A DNA stretch of 10,044 nucleotides from Planctomycetota bacterium (GTDB lineage Bacteria; Planctomycetota; UBA1135; GCA-002686595). How positions within the stretch are numbered: position 1 is the stretch's first letter; each line of letters opens with the position of its first letter. Where the stretch lies: positions 1 to 10,044 of the forward strand of contig JAQBVH010000069.1 of assembly GCA_027623615.1 (NCBI GenBank), in the 5' to 3' direction. Under the pieces are notes generated by a model, which saw only the letters and a list, made by a program, of their open reading frames with translations, searched no databases and was not told where the DNA came from. Shown piece after piece: positions 1-7,500 of the stretch. The position numbers and the translations under genes are program-made.

Positions 1-1
1 C

Positions 2-2434
2 TCCCGCCATCCCCTCGCGGGCGACTGGAACCTGGCGACCGCGCGCTACTTCGTGTTCGACGTCCGCACGGCTACCCGGACGGCCATCGGCGAGGGACCG
101 AGCCTGGTCCCCCACCTGCCCGCCCTTGACGTCCAGTGGATGTGGTGGAACGAGGCGGGCGAGAGCCTGTGGTGGATCGAAGGCAATCGAGGCCACGAGC
201 GCTTGACCCTCTCGCGGGTGGACCCGGCGACGGGGGTGGTCACCCAGGTCCTGGAGGAGACGGCCGATGAGGGCTACCTCGAACCCGGTCCGGATTACGG
301 CGCGCGGCCCAACGTGCGCGTGCTCGAGGAGCGTGGCGAGGTGATCTGGCACTCCGAGCGCCGCGGCTACGCGGCGCTCGATCTCTACGACCTCGCCACG
401 GGAACCCTGAAGTACGCGCTCTGTGGTCCCAAGCTGATCGTGCACCAGATCGTGCACGTCGACGAGGAACACGGTTGGGTGTACTTCCTCGCGGGCGTCG
501 AGGACCAACCCGGCGTCGACCCCTACTACGCGCGGCTGCACCGCGCGCGCCTCGACGGCACCAGGGTCGAGCTGCTCAGCAGCGAACTTGCACACCACGA
601 GGTCGTGGCCTCGCCGAGCGGCGCCTACTTCGTGGACCGCTATTCCCGGGTCGACCTGGCGCCGGTCGTCGTGCTGCGCGACGCGACAGGGAGGGTGTTG
701 CTCGAAGTCGCCCGGGCCGACATCTCCGAGCTGCTCGCCGCCGGCTGGAAAGCTCCCGAGCGCTTCACGGTCAAGGCCCGCGACGGGAAGACGGACCTGT
801 ATGGCGTCCTGTGGCGTCCGACGCAGGTGGACGAGGACGGCCTCTATCCGGTCCTCGACAGCATCTACCCGGGCCCGCAGATCAGCAGAGCTCCTGTGAG
901 CTTCTCGATGTCCTACGGCGACGGCTTCGGTCAGGCCACGTCGATGGCGGAGCTCGGGTTCTGCGTGGTCGCGATCGACGGTCTCGGCACCCCGGGTCGT
1001 GGGCGGGCGTTCCACCAGCACTCCCGCGGCAAGCTCGAGGAGGCCGGCGGCCTGGAGGACCACATCGCCGGCCTGCGTCAGCTCGCCGAGCGCCATCCCT
1101 ACCTCGACCTGGACCGGGTCGGCATCTACGGCGACTCCGGCGGCGGCTTCGCCTCGACGCGCGCGATCCTGGCCTACCCCGAGTTCTACAAGGTCGCCGT
1201 CTCTGCCGCGGGCAACCACGACAACCGCGGCTACATCACGATCTGGGGCGAGACCTACCACGGCCTGCCCTACGACGTGAGCTACGCGGCTCAGGCCAAC
1301 GCGGGCCTGGCGGCCAACCTGCAGGGCAAGCTCCTGCTCGTGCACGGCGAACTCGACGACAACGTCTCGCCCGCGCTGACGCTGCAGCTGGTCGACGCGC
1401 TCATCAAGGCCAACAAGGACTTCGATCTGTTGATCGTGCCAGGGGGCAACCATTCGCTCGGGTCGGGGCGCACCTACGTCCTGCGCAAGCGCTGGGACTA
1501 CTTCGTACGCCACCTCCTGGGCCTCGAACCTCCGCGGGAGTACGAGATCGGCAGCGCCGCGCGGGCCGACCGCGCCGCCCTGCGGGCCGAGACCGAGCGC
1601 GAGGCGATCCTCCTCCCCGGCGCGACCTTCGAGGTCGTGGCCGAGGGCCTCGGATTTGGCGAGGGTCCCGCGCCCGATCGCGCCGGCGCGATGTACTTCA
1701 CCGACATCCACAACGCCCGCATCCATAAGGTCGACCCGATCAGCGGCAAGGTGGCGCTGGTGCGCGAGGACTCGGGCCGCGCGAACGGTCTGATGGTCAC
1801 GCCGGACGGCGCCCTGCTCATCTGCGAGGGCGGCAGTCGCCAGCTGACGCGCCTGGCCGATGGCCGGCGCGAGGTGCTCGCCGAGCGCTACGAGGGCCAG
1901 CGCCTGAACAGCCCCAACGACCTCGACCTGGACGCGCGGGGCGGGATCTACTTCACGGATCCACGCTACGGCAACCGGGACGGCCTCGAGCTGGACGTCG
2001 AGGGCGTGTACTACCTCGATCCCGGTGGTGTCCTGCGCCGCGTGATCGACGACCTCGGCCGGCCCAACGGCCTGGTGCTCTCCCTCGACGGAGGCACGCT
2101 CTACGTCGCGGACAACGCCGCGAAGACGATCGAGTCCTACGCCGTGGCGGCCGACGGTCTCCTCACCCACAACGGCCAGTTCGCGACCCTCGACCTCGAG
2201 AGCAGCGGAGGCGGCGACGGGATGACGATCGACGAGCGCGGCAACGTCTACTGCGCCGGCCAGGGCCGCGTCTGGATCTGGACGCCCGAGGGCGAGGAGA
2301 TCGCGAGCCTCGAGGTCGGCGAAGCCGTCACCAACGTCGCCTTCGGCGGTCCCAGCGGCCGCCACCTCTACATCACCTCCCCCACGACCCTGCGCCGCCT
2401 GAGGATGAAGGTGCAGGGCGAGGGCTGGGAGTAG
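2..2434 (+). CDS. S9 (DPP-IV-like) serine peptidase fused to SMP-30/gluconolactonase domain, 5' partial
   Basis: The frame is open to the window edge and residues before the GTG at 53 already fit the family, so the true start lies upstream. Numbering here counts that GTG as 1. Residues 1 to about 240 are the end of a DPP-IV-type beta-propeller (WHSERRGYAALDLYDL resembles the family's W-SER-G-LYLYDL blade). About 260-500 is the S9 alpha/beta hydrolase: oxyanion-hole Tyr272 in YPGP, nucleophile Ser362 in GDSGGG, acid in DDNV (435-436) and His467 in GGNHS. All triad residues are present, though GDSGGG departs from the usual GWSYGG. After a charged linker, about 524-793 is a whole SMP-30 propeller with Glu537 (EGP), Asn622 (SPND), Asn672 (PNG) and Asp722 (GDGM); these correspond in spacing to human SMP30 Glu18, Asn103, Asn154 and Asp204. 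An active peptidase plus metal-dependent lactonase-like hydrolase is inferred; substrates are unknown. The DPP-IV Glu-Glu motif and any signal peptide would lie outside the window, so dipeptidyl specificity cannot be judged. Confidence 0.9.
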   Translation, partial: SRHPLAGDWNLATARYFVFDVRTATRTAIGEGPSLVPHLPALDVQWMWWNEAGESLWWIEGNRGHERLTLSRVDPATGVVTQVLEETADEGYLEPGPDYGARPNVRVLEERGEVIWHSERRGYAALDLYDLATGTLKYALCGPKLIVHQIVHVDEEHGWVYFLAGVEDQPGVDPYYARLHRARLDGTRVELLSSELAHHEVVASPSGAYFVDRYSRVDLAPVVVLRDATGRVLLEVARADISELLAAGWKAPERFTVKARDGKTDLYGVLWRPTQVDEDGLYPVLDSIYPGPQISRAPVSFSMSYGDGFGQATSMAELGFCVVAIDGLGTPGRGRAFHQHSRGKLEEAGGLEDHIAGLRQLAERHPYLDLDRVGIYGDSGGGFASTRAILAYPEFYKVAVSAAGNHDNRGYITIWGETYHGLPYDVSYAAQANAGLAANLQGKLLLVHGELDDNVSPALTLQLVDALIKANKDFDLLIVPGGNHSLGSGRTYVLRKRWDYFVRHLLGLEPPREYEIGSAARADRAALRAETEREAILLPGATFEVVAEGLGFGEGPAPDRAGAMYFTDIHNARIHKVDPISGKVALVREDSGRANGLMVTPDGALLICEGGSRQLTRLADGRREVLAERYEGQRLNSPNDLDLDARGGIYFTDPRYGNRDGLELDVEGVYYLDPGGVLRRVIDDLGRPNGLVLSLDGGTLYVADNAAKTIESYAVAADGLLTHNGQFATLDLESSGGGDGMTIDERGNVYCAGQGRVWIWTPEGEEIASLEVGEAVTNVAFGGPSGRHLYITSPTTLRRLRMKVQGEGWE

Positions 2435-2442
2435 AGCGCACG

Positions 2443-2582
2443 CGGAGTCAGACGCCCGTTGGCGGTCTCCCGGCCACGAAGCGCCGCACCAGTCCTCGAG
2501 ACCTCCCTCTCCGCCGGGTGGTGCCGGCGGAGTTGATGCGGTACTCCTCGGCTCCGAGGAGGCCAACGGGCGTCTGACTCCG
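2443..2582. repeat. 140-nt structured element with perfect 21-bp terminal inverted repeats
   Basis: Arms at 2443-2463 and 2562-2582 are perfectly complementary over 21 bp. The 98-nt interior folds further: ggtctc/gagacc (2464-2469 with 2498-2503) encloses cggc/gccg (2471-2474 with 2483-2486); a 9-bp hairpin lies at 2509-2517/2524-2532; an 8-bp hairpin lies at 2544-2551/2554-2561. The whole makes a multibranched cloverleaf-like shape. It begins 8 nt after the stop codon of the peptidase-lactonase gene. Neither side has a T-tract, so it is not a standard intrinsic terminator, although it could stabilise or end the transcript. The organisation fits a small non-autonomous mobile palindrome (MITE or REPIN type). 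No target-site duplication is evident and no second copy occurs in this window. Confidence 0.7.
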
Positions 2583-2637
2583 TATGGCCAGAAACGACGA
2601 ACCCACCGGGGGCCCACTGATGGGGCACCCGCGCAGC

Positions 2638-2663
2638 GCCCGAGCACCCTCATGTGCTTGGGC
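2638..2663. other. Imperfect 10-bp hairpin in convergent intergenic region
   Basis: gcccgagcac (2638-2647) pairs with gtgcttgggc (2654-2663) around a 6-nt loop, with one G-T wobble. It lies in the gap between the + strand peptidase gene and the minus strand tRNA. It has no T-tract on either strand, so a terminator role for the + strand gene is only possible. Confidence 0.4.
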
Positions 2664-2664
2664 T

Positions 2665-2717
2665 AAGAAACAACAAACCCTCTGATGGGGGCGCAAGGCG
2701 CCCCCATCAGAGGGTTT
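2665..2717 (-). terminator. Strong intrinsic terminator of the tRNA-Pro gene
   Basis: Arms 2675-2694 and 2698-2717 form a perfect 20-bp stem with a 3-nt loop (ctt on the minus strand). On the minus strand the stem is followed by a T-rich run: 10 of 13 bases at 2665-2677 (which include the end of the stem) are T. The stem starts at the last base of the tRNA's encoded CCA, so tRNA and terminator abut. The orientation of the T-run assigns it to minus strand transcripts. Confidence 0.9.
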
Positions 2718-2793
2718 GGTCGGGGTGAGAGGATTTGAACCTCCGACCTCTGCGACCCGAACGCAGCGCTCTACCAAGCTGAGCCACACCCCG
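2717..2793 (-). tRNA. tRNA-Pro, anticodon CGG, CCA encoded
   Basis: On the minus strand the sequence folds as a full cloverleaf. The acceptor stem CGGGGTG pairs with CACCCCG, the D stem GCTC with GAGC, the anticodon stem CTGCG with CGCAG around loop TTCGGGT, and the T stem GGAGG with CCTCT around TTCAAAT. The anticodon CGG (2757-2759) reads the proline codon CCG, which is frequent in a GC-rich genome. The discriminator is A, followed by an encoded CCA (2717-2719). The variable loop is short, five bases. It is transcribed from its own promoter at 2834-2862 with a leader of roughly 34 nt, and ends in the abutting terminator. Confidence 0.97.
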
Positions 2794-2833
2794 ACAGGGT
2801 CTCCGGGGCCGGTCAGGCCTCGAAGCGGACGAA

Positions 2834-2862
2834 AGATTAGGCCCCGCTCGGCGGGGCGTCAA
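2834..2862 (-). promoter_or_regulatory. Sigma-70-type promoter for tRNA-Pro
   Basis: On the minus strand TTGACG (2857-2862) and TAATCT (2834-2839) are separated by exactly 17 bp, close to the -35/-10 consensus. Transcription would start near 2827, leaving a leader of about 34 nt before the tRNA 5' end at 2793. The spacer holds a 7-bp palindrome, gccccgc-tcg-gcggggc (2841-2857), which also lies just past the stop codon of the HEAT/VWA gene and may act as a weak terminator for it. Confidence 0.75.
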
Positions 2863-2882
2863 CTCGCCCGGCGGGGCTTTCG

Positions 2883-4412
2883 CTACTTGCCCAGGTCGAC
2901 GAAGGCGCCGCCGCTGTCCCGGGCCAGCCGCTCCATGAACGACTTCTGGAAGGGGCCCAGAGCAATCGTGTGCAGGACGACCTTGCGCAGGAGGTTGGCC
3001 TTCTTGACCTCGTCCACGATGTCGTCGGTGTCGATGAACTCCCCCGCCGTGGGCTTGCCGTCGGACAGGAAGAAGATCGTGTCGACCTCGAGCTCGTAGG
3101 CGTCGTCCCTGGGCCGCTTGAGGTCCGCGTCGATGCCCAGCGCCCAGGCCAGGGCGCCCCAGGTGTTCGTTCGTCCTCCGTCCAGGTTGGCCGATTGCAC
3201 GAGCCCGACCCGGGCCAGGTCCTCCTTCGACGTGCCGCCGATCGGCTCGAGCTTGCGCACGAAGTCCATCGCGCTCGTCTTCCCGAGCACGTTCGCCCGC
3301 TGCAGACGCTGCTTCCACGGATCGACCTCGGTCGCAAAGGCCGCCACGTTGAACTCGACATAGGGCTCGAGGGCCTCGATGGTCTGGAGCAGCTCGGTCT
3401 TGCAGATGTCCATCCGCGTGAACGAGGGGTAGCCCTTCCCGCGGAAGCGCTCCTTCTCGACCATCTCGTCCTCCATCGAACCCGAGACGTCGACCACGAA
3501 CAGCACCCGGCGGGTCGGCGTCTGGACGCCGTGGTAGGCGAGCTTCTCCTCGGGACCTTCGTACTCCGCCTTGCGAGCGGCCTGCTTCTCACGCAGCGCG
3601 GTCAGCTCTTCGTCCGTGGGGATCTGGTAGGTGTCACCGTAGGAGTCCCAGAACTTGCGCCACAGCTCGAGGCGCTGGCCGAACGCGCGGCCGGTCAGGC
3701 TCTCGAGGGCGCCGGCAGCATCCGCGACGAGCCGGCCCTCCTCCGCTGCCAGGCGCTCGATCAGGAGGGGGATCGAGTCGCGGTGGCGCACAGCGCCGAG
3801 CGCGGCGATCGCGCTCGCCCTCACCTGCCAGGACTCATCGGCGAGCAGGCTGGTGGCCGCAGCGCGCACGCTGTCAGCGCGCAGGGCGGTCAAGGCGTCC
3901 AGTGCGGCGCAGCGCACCGCGACCTCCTTGTCCTCGCACAGCGGCAAGATGGCCTCGGCGTGGGCGGCGTTGCCCGTCGCCCCGAGCGCGCCAACCGCGA
4001 GGCGGCGTACGGGCCACGACTTGTCCTCGAGGCAGTCGAGCACGGTCTCGCCGAGGGGCTGGTAGCCGCCCGCGGTGATCGCCCGCAGGAGGGCCAGGCG
4101 CACGGGCTCCTTCTTCTCCTTGGCGAGGGTCGCCAGCAGCGCGTCCACGGGCTCGCGCTGCTCGAACCCCCCGAGCACGAGGACGATCGCATCAACCACA
4201 CGCGGCTCGGCCTTGGGGAGCACCGCCACCAGGGCCGCGACGACGGCTGGATGGTCGAGCCCTTCGAGGGCGCGCACGGCCTCGACCCGCTCCGGGCTCT
4301 CCTTGTACGTGCGGTAATACTTCTTGAAGTCGTCGACCGTCTCCAGGTCCTGGGCGAACAGGCTGGGCGTCAGACAGAACAGGGCGGCGAACAGGGCCAG
4401 GGCGCGGGGCAT
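2883..4412 (-). CDS. Secreted HEAT-repeat protein with C-terminal von Willebrand factor A domain
   Basis: This 509-residue protein starts at an ATG with a clear ribosome-binding site, GGAGG (4421-4425), 8 nt upstream. Residues 1 to about 20 are a signal peptide ending in SLFA-QD, so it is probably exported. Residues about 42-245 are tandem HEAT-like helical repeats (units such as SWPVRRLAVGALGATG and SWQVRASAIAALGAV), a scaffold for protein binding. A charged linker follows (about 262-290). Residues about 300-509 form a von Willebrand A domain with an intact metal-ion-dependent adhesion site: D308-x-S310-x-S312 (DVSGSM), Thr415 (GGRTNT) and Asp451 (FLSDG). It should therefore bind a divalent metal and a partner protein. 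HEAT plus VWA proteins are, to my knowledge, common in Planctomycetota; their partners are generally unknown. It lies 96 nt downstream of the unknown membrane protein gene and ends 89 nt before the tRNA. Confidence 0.9.
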   Translation of the reverse strand: MPRALALFAALFCLTPSLFAQDLETVDDFKKYYRTYKESPERVEAVRALEGLDHPAVVAALVAVLPKAEPRVVDAIVLVLGGFEQREPVDALLATLAKEKKEPVRLALLRAITAGGYQPLGETVLDCLEDKSWPVRRLAVGALGATGNAAHAEAILPLCEDKEVAVRCAALDALTALRADSVRAAATSLLADESWQVRASAIAALGAVRHRDSIPLLIERLAAEEGRLVADAAGALESLTGRAFGQRLELWRKFWDSYGDTYQIPTDEELTALREKQAARKAEYEGPEEKLAYHGVQTPTRRVLFVVDVSGSMEDEMVEKERFRGKGYPSFTRMDICKTELLQTIEALEPYVEFNVAAFATEVDPWKQRLQRANVLGKTSAMDFVRKLEPIGGTSKEDLARVGLVQSANLDGGRTNTWGALAWALGIDADLKRPRDDAYELEVDTIFFLSDGKPTAGEFIDTDDIVDEVKKANLLRKVVLHTIALGPFQKSFMERLARDSGGAFVDLGK

Positions 4413-4455
4413 GAACGGGACCTCCAGCTCGCATCCTACCCAAGGCGTGAACGCA

Positions 4456-4492
4456 CGGCGCCCGGCCCCCCACAGGCGGGAGCCGGGCGCCG
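4456..4492. terminator. GC-rich stem-loop after the membrane protein gene (possible terminator)
   Basis: Arms 4456-4466 and 4482-4492 form a perfect 11-bp stem around a 15-nt loop, which can add a short ccc/ggg pairing inside. It begins 16 nt past the stop of the minus strand gene that ends at 4509, and lies 43 nt upstream of the HEAT/VWA start. No T-run follows on the minus strand, so termination would be inefficient or need Rho; it may instead protect a processed 3' end. Confidence 0.45.
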
Positions 4493-4508
4493 AGATGTCA
4501 CCGGCAGC

Positions 4509-7500
4509 TTACTCGCCGCGGCGCTTGATCCCGACCCGCTCACGCTGGGCCTGGTAGGGGTTGATCTCGAGCGCGGTCAGCGACATGCGCAGGCCGTCCT
4601 CGGTCTCGATCGTGACCTTGTTCCCGTCGCGGGCAAGCTCCTTGCCGACGAACGCGCCGCCTGACGTGAGCACCGTGACCTTCTGGGCCGGTCCGAGGCC
4701 ACCCGAGCTGCGCTCGATGTCCTCCACGCGATCGGATGAGAAGGACACGCGCCCCGAGCTCGTGTCGAGCCAGCCCTTGCCCGCACCCACGGCGTGCAGG
4801 CTGCCGGCCATCGTGCTGCCGTTCTTGAAGGTGACGATGACATCGCCGACGTTCGGGGTCAGGAGGCGCGACTCACCGCTGAGGGCCTGCATGGGCACCT
4901 CCGCGGAGTCCCAGCGGTCCTTGGAGTCGATCCGACGCAGGGCACCCGATCCGACGACGCGTGCCTCCTCGACCGGAGAGTCAACGTCCGCGTTCGGGTC
5001 GCTGCTGGGCCCGGCCCCATCGTGAGTGAGCTGGAACATGGCCTCGTCGCCCGGAAGGACGGCCGACCCGTTGCCGGCGACCCTGGGACCATCGACGTGC
5101 GCGGCGGGCCCTCGCGGGTGCGCCATGGCGCCGCGCTCGAGGGGTGCGTGGGCATCGCTCGGCACGTCACCGGTGCGCAGGAACTCGCCGTACATCTCGA
5201 ACATGCCGCGGCGGCTGACGAGCAGGCGCGAGGGGGCCTTGGGCAGGTCCAGCTCCGGCACGGGCTCTGTTTCGATCTCGGGAGCGACGATTGCGTCCGG
5301 GTCGGCCAGGTCCGCGAGGTCGACGCTAGGTGCGTCGTCCTCGAAGAGCGTCATCTCCGGGCCAGCGACGAACACCGGGCCAGGCTCCGGGGCCTCGACC
5401 GTGGCGACCGCGCCCTCGTTGGGAGCTTGCGGCTCGAGCAGGTTCCCGTCGGGCAGCGACTCCTCGCTGACCTCGACGGCGACGCTCGACTCCTCGCTCC
5501 GGGCCTGCTCGACCGTCGGAGCCTCGACCTCGGCCTCGTCCGCCACTGCGACCACATCTCCGCGGGAAGACGCCTCGCGCTCGTGGGAGGTCGACTCCTC
5601 GGTCGGCGTCTCCGTCGTCTCGGCAGCGGCGCTCGGCGCCCCAGCGACAGCTGCGGCGTCGAGCTCTGCGGGCGCAACCTCGAGGGGGGCCGCTTCGGAC
5701 TCGTCCGAGGCGGTGCTGCCGTCGGGCGCGCCCGTGGCGCCGGTCAGGTTTGCGACCTCGGCGACGTCGGTCACCCCAGGGTCTCGACGCTTCTTCGCGA
5801 GCTCCCGATGCGCCTCCTGGCGACGACGGCCCTGGCGCGGGTCCGCGTCGGGAGCGATCGGGTCACCAAGGAACCACGTCCCCTCCGCGTCGAGGTCACT
5901 CGGCGAGGACGCCGCGACGCCGTCCTTGACGGAGCCCTCGCCGGACATCGCCTCGGGCTGCGCATCGTCCGGCATCGCGACCTCGGGAGCAGGCTCGCTC
6001 AATACCACGGCCTCGGGCTGCTCGATGGCCACGGGTTGGTCCGCCGGCTCAGACGCGGAGAGCGGGTCAAGCTCTGCGACGGCGAGCGGTTGCTCGACGG
6101 CGACCGGTTGCTCGACGGCGCCAGGCTCCTCGACCGCGACCTGCCGTGCGACCCGCGCGACGGCAAGCGGCTGCTCGCCGGTCTTCGCCTGCGCGATCTC
6201 GTCAGGCTGCTCCAGGGCGCCTGGTTGCTGGGCGTCGACCGGCTCGGCTTCCTCCACGGCGGGCTGGGCGGCGACCAGCGCTTCGCTGCTCGGACCCACC
6301 TGCTGGCTGAGCTGCTCGACCATCACCTCGATCTCCGAGGAGGGAGCGAAGGTCTCGACGCTCGCGACGGTGTCAGGCTGCGTCGGTACCAGCTCCTGCG
6401 GCTGCGCCTGTTCGGGCTGCTCGAGCTCCCCGGGCTGCGCGATCCCCTCGGTCCAGGCGAAGGGCACCAGGTCATTGCCAGCCCAGAGCTCGTCCACGTC
6501 CGCGAGGCGCTCCGGCTGCGGCGCGTCGGGCACGGCCGGGTTCTCGCTCGCCTCGGCGAGCACCCAGTCGGGGACCTGCGCGATCGAGGTCGACATCTGG
6601 ATCGGGGCCGGATCGAGGGCCTCGATCCACACGCAGGCCTCCTCGTCCCGCTGCGGAACCAGGTCCGGGTGCCGCAGGCGCCAGCCCGAGGTCAGGGCGG
6701 GGCCGAAGCTCCACTCATGCACCGACAGCTGCGGCGGATGCGCGCGCAGCTCCTCCAGCATCCAGGCGTCACTGGCCGAGACGACCGACGCGGTCGCGGC
6801 GACTGCGGCGTCCATCGGTTGATCCGCAGCCGCTTGCAGGTCGGCGAGCTCGGCAAGCCAGGCCCGCTCGGCGGTGTCCAGGTCCACTCCGTTCGTTGGC
6901 GCGGGCTCCGTCTCCGTGACGGAGGCTGCGAGGGCGTGGTGGCTCTCGGTCGGTCGAGCGAAGGGCGCCGCTACTGGGTCCTCGAGCTCGAAGGGCTCGG
7001 CCGTGTCGGCGTGCTCCTTCGGTCGGGCCCAGACGGCCAGCTCGTCCGGCTCCGCGGGGCGCAGGACGGGCCTGGTCGATCCGACGCCATGACGCTCCCA
7101 CTCCGCGCGCGGCGCGCTGTCCGACCAGGACGAATCGGGGCGCTCGAGCACGGTCGCCCGCACGACGGTCGCCTTCGACTCGACGGGCGCGAGGTCCTGA
7201 TCGGGCAGGCCCTGCAGGCTCGAGGTCTGGCGCGAAACCTGGATGCCGCCGATCGCAAGCACGACGACTCCCATGACCACCAGCCCCTTGGCGGCGGCAC
7301 GGGTGACGGTGCGCGACGTAGGCTCGGGTTCGCAGAAGCTCGCATTGAGGATCATCTGCGCGGCCGGGTCGACTGCGAACATCGGCGCGACCGCCGGCCG
7401 GCTGCCCTCGTCGAATTCCATCAACCAGGGCGACGTGGCCTCGGCCTGCTGGACTGCCTGCTGCTCCACGACCTGAGGAGGCAATTGCCCCTCGAGCGGC

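Noticed and set aside
475..1728. A 417-codon Arg/Pro-rich frame overlapping the peptidase gene on the same strand
   Set aside because: It overlaps the conserved S9 catalytic domain in another frame and has composition typical of a shifted frame in GC-rich DNA.
2443..2582. Integron attC site or integron cassette boundary
   Set aside because: attC sites have RYYYAAC first and GTTRRRY last. Here GTTGGC is in the left arm and GCCAAC in the right, the opposite order, and the consensus is not met. No integrase is present.
2665..2793. tRNA 3' end as a phage or island attachment site
   Set aside because: No integrase gene, no direct repeat of the tRNA 3' end and no change in composition is visible on either side; the flanking repeat is explained as a terminator.
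2707..3318. A 203-codon minus strand frame across the tRNA and the end of the HEAT/VWA gene
   Set aside because: It runs through a tRNA gene, its promoter and a terminator, and overlaps the VWA domain in a different frame, so it is not coding.
2970..4664. A 564-codon open frame on the + strand, antisense to the HEAT/VWA gene
   Set aside because: The minus strand encodes a clear signal peptide, HEAT repeats and a VWA domain with intact MIDAS, plus a Shine-Dalgarno. The + strand frame is a mirror artefact of codon bias.
6000..6150. CRISPR-like short repeat array
   Set aside because: The repeats are 18-nt in-frame hexapeptide codons without unique spacers, inside a coding sequence.
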